From Butyrivibrio sp. CB08 (GTDB lineage: Bacteria > Bacillota > Clostridia > Lachnospirales > Lachnospiraceae): a DNA stretch of 64,000 bases. A model generated the notes under the pieces. The model saw only the letters and a program-made list of their open reading frames with translations. It did not search any database and was not told the DNA's origin. The stretch is taken from assembly GCF_003625485.1 (NCBI RefSeq), contig NZ_RAIR01000002.1, forward strand, positions 186,001 to 250,000, given 5' to 3'. Within the stretch, counting starts at the first letter, position 1, and each line of letters opens with the position of its first letter. This document shows, piece after piece, positions 24,356 through 31,707 of this stretch. A program made the translations under genes and the position numbers.

Positions 24356-25151
24356 TTATTCCTATCTCCTGTTCCAGTATTTCAAGCACTCTGGCGTTGA
24401 ATCTGTCGTTCTCCTCTATAGCCCTTGAAAGGTCGCACCCTTCCTGGTCCGGGGCGCACTCTCCGCAGATGTCCACTCCAAGGAGTCTTCGCTTAGCAGG
24501 TAATGCCCTTACAAACTCAAGAACCTGCTCTGGCCTGGCTTCCCCCTGGTCCCAGTTGGTGGTCAGCTCCTCTTTCCTTATGACATCCTTATCTATAGAC
24601 AGGTACACGGGAAAAGAGCTGTCTGGAAGATTTACTATGATCTCTCCGCCAGGGCCATCTGAAAATATATCTTCTATATTATAGAAGTGAACTTTTTTCC
24701 TGTCCTCATCATCCAGCTCATCAATGAGTTTTTCATCCGCTCCAATCACATGCACATCCCTCACAAACTCATTGTGATCAAGTACATCAACGATCCATCC
24801 GCCGCAGGATAATATATCAAACATGGGCCTTTGCATGTCAGGATGGTGGTCTAATACTATAAGAGAGAAAGGTTCTTTTACCTGACTAAGATATATGGAA
24901 GACATATAGTGAAAGTTCCCGTTGTCGATAAAGTGAAGGCCGTAAGGCATCATGCTGTGGGCAGAATCCAAAGCTCCCCTGTCAGGAGATGAAATACGCG
25001 AAAGGATCTCTTTTGCCGCTTCATCATCACACATGCAATTGGTCCCTGAAATATCACAAAGGTCAACAAAATGAGAGCTCTTATCTGACCGATAAAAGCT
25101 CTCCTGATCATAGATTTTAGAAAAATTAAGTATCGCTACATCAAAATTCAT
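24348..25151 (-). CDS. Arginase/ureohydrolase-fold protein
   Basis: Start at 25151 (MNFDVAILNFSKIYDQE), right after the mecA stop; no strong ribosome site is seen, so coupling to mecA is likely. The 267-residue protein keeps the ureohydrolase metal motifs LDHHPDMQ (about residue 98), VYLSIDKDVI (about 187) and a late Glu in GVDICGECAP. The family includes arginase, agmatinase and formiminoglutamase. The sequence is divergent and the substrate is unknown. Its genomic partners (mecA, ybaK) give no pathway clue. Confidence 0.78.
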   Translation of the reverse strand: MNFDVAILNFSKIYDQESFYRSDKSSHFVDLCDISGTNCMCDDEAAKEILSRISSPDRGALDSAHSMMPYGLHFIDNGNFHYMSSIYLSQVKEPFSLIVLDHHPDMQRPMFDILSCGGWIVDVLDHNEFVRDVHVIGADEKLIDELDDEDRKKVHFYNIEDIFSDGPGGEIIVNLPDSSFPVYLSIDKDVIRKEELTTNWDQGEARPEQVLEFVRALPAKRRLLGVDICGECAPDQEGCDLSRAIEENDRFNARVLEILEQEIGING

Positions 25152-25155
25152 TGTC

Positions 25156-25929
25156 TTATTTAGCAAGGTCTGCCAGATGGATAATGGCGTCGTCTCTTAT
25201 GATGCATTCGCCGTGTTCCTGGATAAACATGGATTCTGGCGAGTTAACTGTGAGCATCTGTGAGTACTCAACACCTGCTCTTCTCATGTCATATATTATG
25301 CTCTCATCTGCGGACATAAGTCCTGCAATGAGATAAAAGCGTCCCTTGTCCTTGTAAAGCGTGGAATCAACGATTGGAAGCCTCTGGACAACCTTAGAAA
25401 AGCGCCCTGCCTGGGCTATATCGTCAAACTCCATCATGTACCTTGCATACTCTGTCAGAGGCTGATAGCTGTATTCGTTCTTTTGCTCCTGCTCTGCTGG
25501 TGTAAGGTCCTGGGTGTAGATCCTGTTGATAGTGTCTGATACGTTGGTGATAACGTTGTTGAGGGCAATTCCCTTGTCCTTGCCAGTCTTACTCTTGACC
25601 TCATCAACCTTCTCCTGGGTAAGAGTCTTGAGAATGGTCTCCGCAGCGCCTCTGATCCTGTCTGCAGCCTTCTGGATATCGTCATTGGAAAGCTTAACAG
25701 CAAAGATACGGATGCTGCCATCCATCATCATGTTCTTACTCATCATCATGACCTCTGTCTCAGGGTCATAGTCAAGCTGAGCTCCAACCTCCTTGTTGAG
25801 CTGTGCAAAGAAAGACGTGGTGTTCTCCGCTCCACTGATTACAGCTTCAGGAGTCAGACCGATCTCGTGGAGCTCTGATGCAGCGATACTGCATTCTACT
25901 GTGGTTTCATTCATTTTTACTATGATCAC
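25156..25929 (-). CDS. mecA: MecA-like ClpC adaptor protein
   Basis: A GTG at 25929 (VIIVKMNETTVECSI) lies nine bases after GGGAG and matches the usual MecA N-terminus (MKIERIN-type); ATGs at 25938/25935 sit on the ribosome site. The protein (about 257 aa) has the N-terminal substrate-binding domain. A Lys/Glu linker follows, then the C-terminal ClpC-binding domain with MMEFDDIAQAGRF and LPIVDSTLYKDKGRFYLIAG. MecA delivers regulators such as ComK to ClpCP for degradation. It is the first gene of a run with the arginase-fold and ybaK genes. Confidence 0.85.
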   Translation of the reverse strand: MIIVKMNETTVECSIAASELHEIGLTPEAVISGAENTTSFFAQLNKEVGAQLDYDPETEVMMMSKNMMMDGSIRIFAVKLSNDDIQKAADRIRGAAETILKTLTQEKVDEVKSKTGKDKGIALNNVITNVSDTINRIYTQDLTPAEQEQKNEYSYQPLTEYARYMMEFDDIAQAGRFSKVVQRLPIVDSTLYKDKGRFYLIAGLMSADESIIYDMRRAGVEYSQMLTVNSPESMFIQEHGECIIRDDAIIHLADLAK

Positions 25930-25970
25930 TTGCATCATCTCCCTTCTGAAAAGTCTATCTTCTTACTGTA

Positions 25971-25976
25971 ATTATA
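25971..25976 (-). promoter_or_regulatory. -10 box of mecA promoter
   Basis: A perfect leftward TATAAT stands 42 bases before the mecA start. No good -35 is seen at 16-18 bases, so an activator may be needed. Confidence 0.4.
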
Positions 25977-26046
25977 GTACGCTGATTTCGCAACGTCTAT
26001 CAAAGAGTCGTAAAAGTTTTATTAAGAAAGAATTGAAGTGCAACCA

Positions 26047-26070
26047 AATTCTTAAGATGCCTTAAGAATT
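26047..26070. repeat. 10-bp perfect inverted repeat, possible operator
   Basis: AATTCTTAAG-ATGC-CTTAAGAATT lies between the divergent mecA and rpn genes. Two more CTTAAG/CTTAAAGAATT words follow within 50 bases. It could be a regulator site for one or both genes; it is not followed by a T-run. Confidence 0.4.
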
Positions 26071-26127
26071 ATACAGAAAGTCTTAAGAAATTCTGCCGGT
26101 TTTCTTAAAGAATTCCCATCATAAATC

Positions 26128-26182
26128 TGTTATGATGACATTTGTCGCGCCCATTCAGGGCCATATGCCACAGTCGTGGCAT
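26128..26182 (+). promoter_or_regulatory. Extended -10 promoter and hairpin leader of rpn gene
   Basis: TGTTATGAT (26128-26136) is an extended -10. The leader then contains the hairpin ATGCCAC-AGTC-GTGGCAT (26165-26182), 52 bases before the start codon. The -35 is weak. Confidence 0.45.
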
Positions 26183-26233
26183 CAGCATTTTCGCTAAAAA
26201 ATCCAATATTATTTCAAAGAAAGAAGGAATTAA

Positions 26234-27253
26234 ATGAATCACAAAGAAACAAATCTAGCCAATTACTTCCCCATGATCAGGACAAAGGAAGCTATCCTTG
26301 AAGACATCCGCAGAAATGATTCTCTACAGGATACCTTCGAAGGTTGGACCAAAGACCACCAAAAGGAATTCCTTAACATCTGCAGTGGAACAAAAGGAGT
26401 GAAGATGCTGTACGACAGTTTCTTCAAAGAATGTTTAAATCCAGAATACGATCCAGAAAGGCTCTCTGACCTCCTTAGTGAACTGATTCAGTGCAAGGTC
26501 AAGGTAAAAGAAATCCTTCCAAACGACAGTACCCGCCTTGGCGATGAAATGTCTCTTGTCATCACTGATATCGTGGTCGAGCTGGAAGATGGATCACTTG
26601 CAAATATTGAAGTTCAAAAGCTCGGATATCTCTTCACCGGAGAAAGAGCTTCCTGCTATTCTGCAGACTTATTGCTCAGACAATACAAAAGACTCCGCGA
26701 TTTAAAGAAATCGAAATTCAGTTATAAAGACATAGCACCTGTCTACACGGTAGTCTTTCTGGAAAACAGTCCTGCCATCTTCCATGAATTTGAAGAAAGC
26801 TTCATTCACAGATTCACTTCCATCTCAGACACCGGAATTAAGCTAAATATGCTCCAGAATTTTATCTTTATTCCGATTGATATTTTCCTGAAAAAACTAC
26901 ATAATGAAGGTATCAATAACAAACTTGATGCGTGGCTTGCTTTCCTTGGATGTGACGAACCGGAATATATAATCCAGCTTATTACAAAGTATCCGGAATT
27001 TAAGCGTATCTACGATGATCTTTATGAAATGTGTCAGAACACAGAAAGGGTGATTGAGATGTGGTCTAAAGAACTTCAGATTCTCGATAGGAACACTGTA
27101 AAATATATGATCGATGACCTCCAGGAACAGCTTGACGACGCTAAAGAACAGCTTGATTCTGCCAATGCCACCATTGCCGATAAAGATGCCACCATCGCCA
27201 CTCTACTAGAAAAACTCCAAAAATACGAATCGGAGAATGACTCGAAGACCTGA
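26234..27253 (+). CDS. Rpn/PD-(D/E)XK nuclease-family protein
   Basis: A 339-residue protein of the PDDEXK transposase-like (Rpn/YhgA, TIGR01784-type) family. Residues 55-150 hold the nuclease core: GDEMSLVITDIVVELEDG with the catalytic Asp, then NIEVQKLGY (the E-x-Q motif), and CYSADLLLRQY. The C-terminus (from about residue 290) is a coiled coil with imperfect repeats (DDLQEQLDDAKEQLDSAN, ATIADKDATIATLL). Rpn proteins cause RecA-independent recombination and some act in phage defence. Such genes are abundant and solitary in Lachnospiraceae. AAGGAATTAA precedes the start. Confidence 0.85.
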   Translation: MNHKETNLANYFPMIRTKEAILEDIRRNDSLQDTFEGWTKDHQKEFLNICSGTKGVKMLYDSFFKECLNPEYDPERLSDLLSELIQCKVKVKEILPNDSTRLGDEMSLVITDIVVELEDGSLANIEVQKLGYLFTGERASCYSADLLLRQYKRLRDLKKSKFSYKDIAPVYTVVFLENSPAIFHEFEESFIHRFTSISDTGIKLNMLQNFIFIPIDIFLKKLHNEGINNKLDAWLAFLGCDEPEYIIQLITKYPEFKRIYDDLYEMCQNTERVIEMWSKELQILDRNTVKYMIDDLQEQLDDAKEQLDSANATIADKDATIATLLEKLQKYESENDSKT

Positions 27254-27263
27254 TCAAACCAAA

Positions 27264-27293
27264 AACCCCTTGGATCACTCCAAGGGGTTTCAT
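27264..27293 (+). terminator. Terminator after rpn gene
   Basis: AACCCCTTGGA-TCAC-TCCAAGGGGTT is followed by TCATTTT. In the other direction an A/T-rich flank makes it usable for the leftward pilus operon as well. Confidence 0.75.
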
Positions 27294-27303
27294 TTTATAA
27301 TCT

Positions 27304-27954
27304 TCAATTTGTCTTCCTGATATGCTTGCTCTCTTCCACAGCCTTTAATATATCCGGCTCAGAACCTGCATCAGTAACTTCTCCAGTGGCCTCACACCTT
27401 ACTGTCACACGATTTGAGCCGCCAACTGTACATGTAAACATGGTGAAATCCCACTGTCCTGATTCCATCTTCTCGGTGTCATAAGCTCCAAGGGTCTCAA
27501 TGTTAGAAACCACAAAGTGGAAGCTTATTCCGTTCATATCAGTAACAATAACATCAGATCCGATTTCCAACTCCGGAAGCCTTCCGAAGTGCTCCACGTA
27601 GTTGTGTCCGCAAACGATCAGATCATTCTCATACACAGATCCTGAATATCTGCAGATCGCCACCTTGGCGTTTTCCTTGCTCCACTGGTCCTGGATAGGA
27701 AGTATCAGCCCAAGGGAAGGAATCTGAACAGTTCCAACAAAGCTCCTTCCGTCCACATCTGCAATAGGCATCGCACCCTTAAAATGGGTTCCGATAGCCA
27801 CCTCAGGCATCTGCTCAATAACACCCTGTAAAAGCTCATCTGAAGCCGCACCTGCCTTGGCATTCTCATCGAAGTTGTTCTTAACGATCACTGCTGCGAT
27901 TATTATCAAAAGAGCTCCTATCGCAATATAAATGTATCCAGAAATCTTCTTCAA
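27304..27954 (-). CDS. Sortase, last gene of pilus operon
   Basis: The 216-residue protein begins with a TTG codon at 27954 after a GAGGTG ribosome site. An N-terminal membrane helix (about 7-24) precedes the sortase beta-barrel. The catalytic His is in VCGHNYVEHF, Cys in FTMFTCTVGG and Arg in RVTVRCEAT. The TLxTC box is replaced by MFTCT. It lacks the C-terminal membrane helix of pilin-polymerising class C enzymes. It may be a class B/D-like housekeeping-type enzyme that anchors the finished pilus to the wall; the class cannot be settled by eye. Confidence 0.87.
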   Translation of the reverse strand: MKKISGYIYIAIGALLIIIAAVIVKNNFDENAKAGAASDELLQGVIEQMPEVAIGTHFKGAMPIADVDGRSFVGTVQIPSLGLILPIQDQWSKENAKVAICRYSGSVYENDLIVCGHNYVEHFGRLPELEIGSDVIVTDMNGISFHFVVSNIETLGAYDTEKMESGQWDFTMFTCTVGGSNRVTVRCEATGEVTDAGSEPDILKAVEESKHIRKTN

Positions 27955-27979
27955 GCCTTTTCACCTCGCATTTGAAAAT

Positions 27980-28009
27980 ATAAGCCCTGCTTTTTCCTGC
28001 AGGGCTTAT
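27980..28009 (-). terminator. Attenuator between minor pilin and sortase
   Basis: ATAAGCCCTGC-AGGAAAAA-GCAGGGCTTAT is followed leftward by ATTTTC. The short T-run suggests partial read-through, so the last sortase gene would be expressed at a lower level. Confidence 0.6.
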
Positions 28010-28020
28010 GATAAATTCAA

Positions 28021-29184
28021 TTACTTAGCACTCATTTTAGCATTTTTCCTGATTCCCTTCACAATGAAGAAAATACCAGCTATCACAAGGATAGGAAGTG
28101 GCCACCAAAGCTGACCTGTCTGAGGAAGTCTTCTTGCACCAAGAACTGCTGGCAGCTCTCTTATAGCTCCAAGAACCTCAGGAAGATCGAAGCCTCCTGG
28201 TGGAGGGTTGTCTCCTGGTGGTGGGTTATCCGGTGGCGGGTTATCCGGTGGCGGGTTATCTGGCGGCGGATTATCTGGTGGTGGAGGTGGCGTCTCTGGT
28301 GAGTAACTGTTAGTCAGAGTATAAACAACTATCGTACCATCCTCACTCAAGGCTGGATCAGAAACACTTACAGTGTACTCAACATCACTTGTGTAAGTCT
28401 CCTCAAAAGTCCACAGATGACCAGGTTCGTCTTTCCACGAATAACTCCAACCCGTAGAATCGCTTAGCGTAACTATATTATAATCTATTCCATCACGCTT
28501 TATCTTTACTGTAATGGTGGAAGGCCTGTAAATCTCTCCTCCACTGTCAGCCCACCTCTTATGCAGACTATACTTAACCACCTCAATGTTGGTCTTCTCA
28601 CACTTTGCAAAAGCCTCTGCTATGTAAAACAAATCATCATAGATCCATTCATCAGTTTCAGCATCAAGCTGCGGAACAGATACCAAAAAGCTTGAAAATA
28701 CATAAGTACACTCTTCTTCAATATCTTTCACCACAACGCTTTTTACCAAATAAATGCCAAGGTCCAAGCCCTCAAAAACCGCCTTGCCATCAGAAGTGGT
28801 AACTGTCCTTGTCGGCTCATGGTTGGTGATTGCTTCCGGTTCTACCGCCTTCTGCACAGCCTCCCATTTTGCAGCCGCAGTATCATTGTCCGTTATTGAA
28901 TCAAGTTCAATTCCAGTCAAAGAATCATATGGCGGATCCAGTTTAAAAGAAAACCTGTCATCCGAAACAGAAGCTACCTTGTAAATAGATACGTTGATAC
29001 CATCAAAATACCTGTAACTGTCTTTGCCATCCTCTTTAAACCTGTACGTTATGGTCAGTTTTCCTTTTTTTCCAGTATCAATCGGAACTCTGGCATAAGA
29101 AGTAAACGACACTCCTTCTGCAAAAAGAAGCACCGCCATAGCAAATACTAGTATTCTGCTGATCTTGTAAAATATCTTTTTCAT
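28021..29184 (-). CDS. Minor pilin with Cna-B-like domain and LPQTG anchor
   Basis: The 387-residue surface protein has a signal peptide (residues 1-31) and two domains. The first (about 40-190) is prealbumin-like, the second (about 195-290) is Cna-B-like with VKYSLHKRWAD and YTVSVSDPAL. A Pro-rich stalk of PPPDN repeats follows (about 293-325), then LPQTG, a membrane helix and a basic tail. Pro-rich stalks before the anchor are typical of the basal pilin that fixes the pilus to the cell wall. GAGGAAATTGATTT precedes the start. It lies 13 bases after srtC. Confidence 0.87.
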   Translation of the reverse strand: MKKIFYKISRILVFAMAVLLFAEGVSFTSYARVPIDTGKKGKLTITYRFKEDGKDSYRYFDGINVSIYKVASVSDDRFSFKLDPPYDSLTGIELDSITDNDTAAAKWEAVQKAVEPEAITNHEPTRTVTTSDGKAVFEGLDLGIYLVKSVVVKDIEEECTYVFSSFLVSVPQLDAETDEWIYDDLFYIAEAFAKCEKTNIEVVKYSLHKRWADSGGEIYRPSTITVKIKRDGIDYNIVTLSDSTGWSYSWKDEPGHLWTFEETYTSDVEYTVSVSDPALSEDGTIVVYTLTNSYSPETPPPPPDNPPPDNPPPDNPPPDNPPPGDNPPPGGFDLPEVLGAIRELPAVLGARRLPQTGQLWWPLPILVIAGIFFIVKGIRKNAKMSAK

Positions 29185-29196
29185 AAATCAATTTCC

Positions 29197-30045
29197 TCAA
29201 TTTTGAGACTTACTCTTTTCCTTCTTAGGACTTCTGGTCCTTATCAGGAAAATGATAAATGCCAAAAGAAGTATCGGTGCTGCAACAAATGGTGCAACAA
29301 TAAAGTTTCCGTATCTGGTCGCATCTGCCGGTACGATCAGTTTTGTTTCTTCATTATAATCAACACGCTTTGCCCTTACAAGGAGCCTGTGGGTATTTAC
29401 ACCGTATGGTGTACATGTAACAAGCGTGACATATTCCTTTCCATCGACTATCGCCAGGTCCTGAGTCTCTTCAGGAAGTACTATATTGATCTGATCAACC
29501 TGATATGCGAAAGTCTGATCAAGTATGTGTAAAAGAAATGTATCTCCCACGATCATCTGATCGAGGTCTGAAAAAAGTTTGGCTGAAGGAAGTCCCCTAT
29601 GCCCTGAAAGGATCGCATGGGTCGACTTAGTTCCTGTAGGAAAAGATGTTCCTTCAAGATGTCCAATTCCTACCTGTAGAACACTCTCGCTTGTTCCGTG
29701 GTAAATTGGAAGATTAACTCCTATATTCTCAATCTCGATGTAACCCATGATACCGGTTCCTGTTACATCAAGTACACTTTTATACTCTTTCATCTCCTCT
29801 TCCGAGAGAGTAAAATTGAGTGGTTTTTTGGCAAGTTCCTCGTTATATCTGTAGGCCTCACTCCACATCCTGGAGTAATCCTCTTCAGAAATTGTATTGA
29901 TCAGTTCCTCGTAGTTCGAAATAGCTCTACTCTGGTTCTTGGAGTTGATATAGTTACTGACCGACGGATATAAAAAGATAACCAGTCCAACTACAAATAT
30001 AAGCCCGAATATTATGTTAGGTATCTGCTTTTTTAGTTTGCTCAT
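29197..30045 (-). CDS. srtC: Class C pilin-polymerising sortase
   Basis: The 282-residue enzyme (MSKLKKQIPNIIFGLIF) has membrane helices at both ends (about 9-28 and 250-270), as class C sortases do. The catalytic His is in AILSGHRGLPSA, Cys in TLVTCTPYGVNTHRLLVR, and Arg in the same motif. SrtC joins pilin subunits through a Lys-sorting-signal bond. The lid region is not obvious. An alternative ATG at 30063 exists, but both ribosome sites are weak. A strong GAAA-loop hairpin lies just upstream, which may lower its level relative to the major pilin. Confidence 0.92.
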   Translation of the reverse strand: MSKLKKQIPNIIFGLIFVVGLVIFLYPSVSNYINSKNQSRAISNYEELINTISEEDYSRMWSEAYRYNEELAKKPLNFTLSEEEMKEYKSVLDVTGTGIMGYIEIENIGVNLPIYHGTSESVLQVGIGHLEGTSFPTGTKSTHAILSGHRGLPSAKLFSDLDQMIVGDTFLLHILDQTFAYQVDQINIVLPEETQDLAIVDGKEYVTLVTCTPYGVNTHRLLVRAKRVDYNEETKLIVPADATRYGNFIVAPFVAAPILLLAFIIFLIRTRSPKKEKSKSQN

Positions 30046-30070
30046 ATTTCTTTCTTGAATCATTCTGTAC

Positions 30071-30098
30071 TTCCGAAGTGGCTTTCGCCACTTCGGAA
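30071..30098 (-). promoter_or_regulatory. 12-bp hairpin with GAAA loop between major pilin and srtC
   Basis: TTCCGAAGTGGC-GAAA-GCCACTTCGGAA is a perfect stem with no T-run. It is placed after the highly expressed pilin and before srtC, so it may stabilise the pilin mRNA end or limit srtC translation. Confidence 0.6.
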
Positions 30099-30172
30099 AA
30101 TACAGTAAGTTTCTTTATTAGAAACAAGATTCAAATATATATATTTACTTTTTCATACCCTTTTAATACAAA

Positions 30173-31633
30173 TTACTTTGCAGCTGCCTTTCTGCGTACG
30201 ATGAAGTATGCAACACCTGCTACGATGAGAAGTCCACCAACGATGTAGAAAATAGTTGTTCCGATTCCACCTGTTGAAGGAAGTGTAAGACCTGTTCCAT
30301 CTTCTACCTTCGCAACCTGAACTGCACCGGTCTTAGAAGTTGTTGATACTGTTACCAGCTGAGCATGCTTAATCTCCTTATTACCTAAAGTTACGCTGCT
30401 CTCAAGAAGGTTGTAACCCTGAGGAGCCTTTGTCTCTTCAAGAACATAGTTCTCTGCGTTAAGACCTTCAACTGTTACAGGAGTTTCAGCAACAGTTACG
30501 ATTGACTCTGCTGAGCCATCAGGATCTACCTTGTACTCAGTATCTGAAATCTTTGTAAACTTAATCTGTGCCTGATCAAGCTCTCTGTATACCTTAAATT
30601 CAGCACCAGGAAGAACCTTCTCGTCTTTATCCCCTACAGCGACCTTCTTAATCTGAATAGGATATGTCATTGTCTTTGTTGTTACGTGAGTTGTCTCAGT
30701 GTCGTTACCATAGATGAGATAAGCTTCATTTATATTTTCCTCAGATGCGATAACAGCGTCCTTGTTAACAACTGCCTGGTAAGAAACAGTTACAGTTGTA
30801 TCTGCACTAGGCTCACCCTCAAATACGATCTCAAATCCCTTATTTCCATCCTCGTCAACATACTTGTTGTTGATTGTAAACGCAAGAGTAACATCTGAGA
30901 AAGTAACATTGCTCTCCTGAACAGGTACAAGTGTAAGACCTGGTGTTAATGTATCAACAATCTTATAACCCTCACCACCAACTTTAAGCTTTGCTTTGAT
31001 CTCGAAATTTACTGTATCACCAATCTGTGCATCGTTTCCTGTCTGATCAGAATAAATTGTTGCATCATTTGTAGCGTCTGTAACCTTCTTGTCAAGTTCA
31101 GGAACACTGTTCTTCTCGCTAATTACTGCGCTAGGAGTAGTTGTATTAACTGCTACTGCACTACCAAGTGATGAATTAACTACATAGTAACCATACTCAC
31201 TAACAGAGATAGTAGCTACACCGTCTTCTGTAGCTGTTGTTGAACCGTCGTTTGCTATTCCGTTAGCCTTTACATATGCAAGTACAGCCTTACCAAAAAC
31301 CTTCGCATCATCTTCTGTTTTAAGTCCTGCAGTATCAAGGATATCATTATCGCCAACTGTGAAGAATGAGCTCATTGCTACACTGGTTCCGTCATTATCG
31401 TATGTGTATGATGGAAGACCTGAAAACTTGGAAGCAAGCTTGTAAATACCACCCTTATCAGCATTCGCTTCATCAGCAGGTACATAATCAAATACGCGGT
31501 ACGCGTCGTATGTCTGTCCAGCTGCTGCATTTTCGATTGTAATTGTTCCTGAAGCCGCATAGGCTGTGATTGCCATTCCAAGTACCATGGCTGTTACAAG
31601 GAACCCTACTAATAGTTTCTTAATACCTTTCAT
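30173..31633 (-). CDS. spaA: Major pilin (SpaA-type, isopeptide) with LPSTG anchor
   Basis: The 486-residue pilin has a signal peptide ending AITAYAA and an N-terminal domain (about 30-190). The middle domain (about 195-320) starts at VPELDKKVTDATNDATIY, where the Lys could be the polymerisation residue. The SpaA/Cna-B domain (about 325-440) has IQIKKVAVGD, LPGAEFKVYREL and the E-box-like YVLEETKAPQGY. The anchor is LPSTGGIGTT plus membrane helix and RRKAAAK tail. The Lys and Glu residues needed for intramolecular isopeptide bonds are visible. GGAGAGGAAACAA precedes the start. Confidence 0.93.
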   Translation of the reverse strand: MKGIKKLLVGFLVTAMVLGMAITAYAASGTITIENAAAGQTYDAYRVFDYVPADEANADKGGIYKLASKFSGLPSYTYDNDGTSVAMSSFFTVGDNDILDTAGLKTEDDAKVFGKAVLAYVKANGIANDGSTTATEDGVATISVSEYGYYVVNSSLGSAVAVNTTTPSAVISEKNSVPELDKKVTDATNDATIYSDQTGNDAQIGDTVNFEIKAKLKVGGEGYKIVDTLTPGLTLVPVQESNVTFSDVTLAFTINNKYVDEDGNKGFEIVFEGEPSADTTVTVSYQAVVNKDAVIASEENINEAYLIYGNDTETTHVTTKTMTYPIQIKKVAVGDKDEKVLPGAEFKVYRELDQAQIKFTKISDTEYKVDPDGSAESIVTVAETPVTVEGLNAENYVLEETKAPQGYNLLESSVTLGNKEIKHAQLVTVSTTSKTGAVQVAKVEDGTGLTLPSTGGIGTTIFYIVGGLLIVAGVAYFIVRRKAAAK

Positions 31634-31707
31634 TTGTTTCCTCTCCTTTGAATCTTGTTATTTGTTTTAGTTTTATTTTTAGCTCTCCCAAGCTCTAAAA
31701 CCTTTAG

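Noticed and set aside
28200..28275. Short tandem repeat in the minor pilin gene as a mobile repeat
   Set aside because: It encodes the PPPDN stalk in frame and is explained by the protein.
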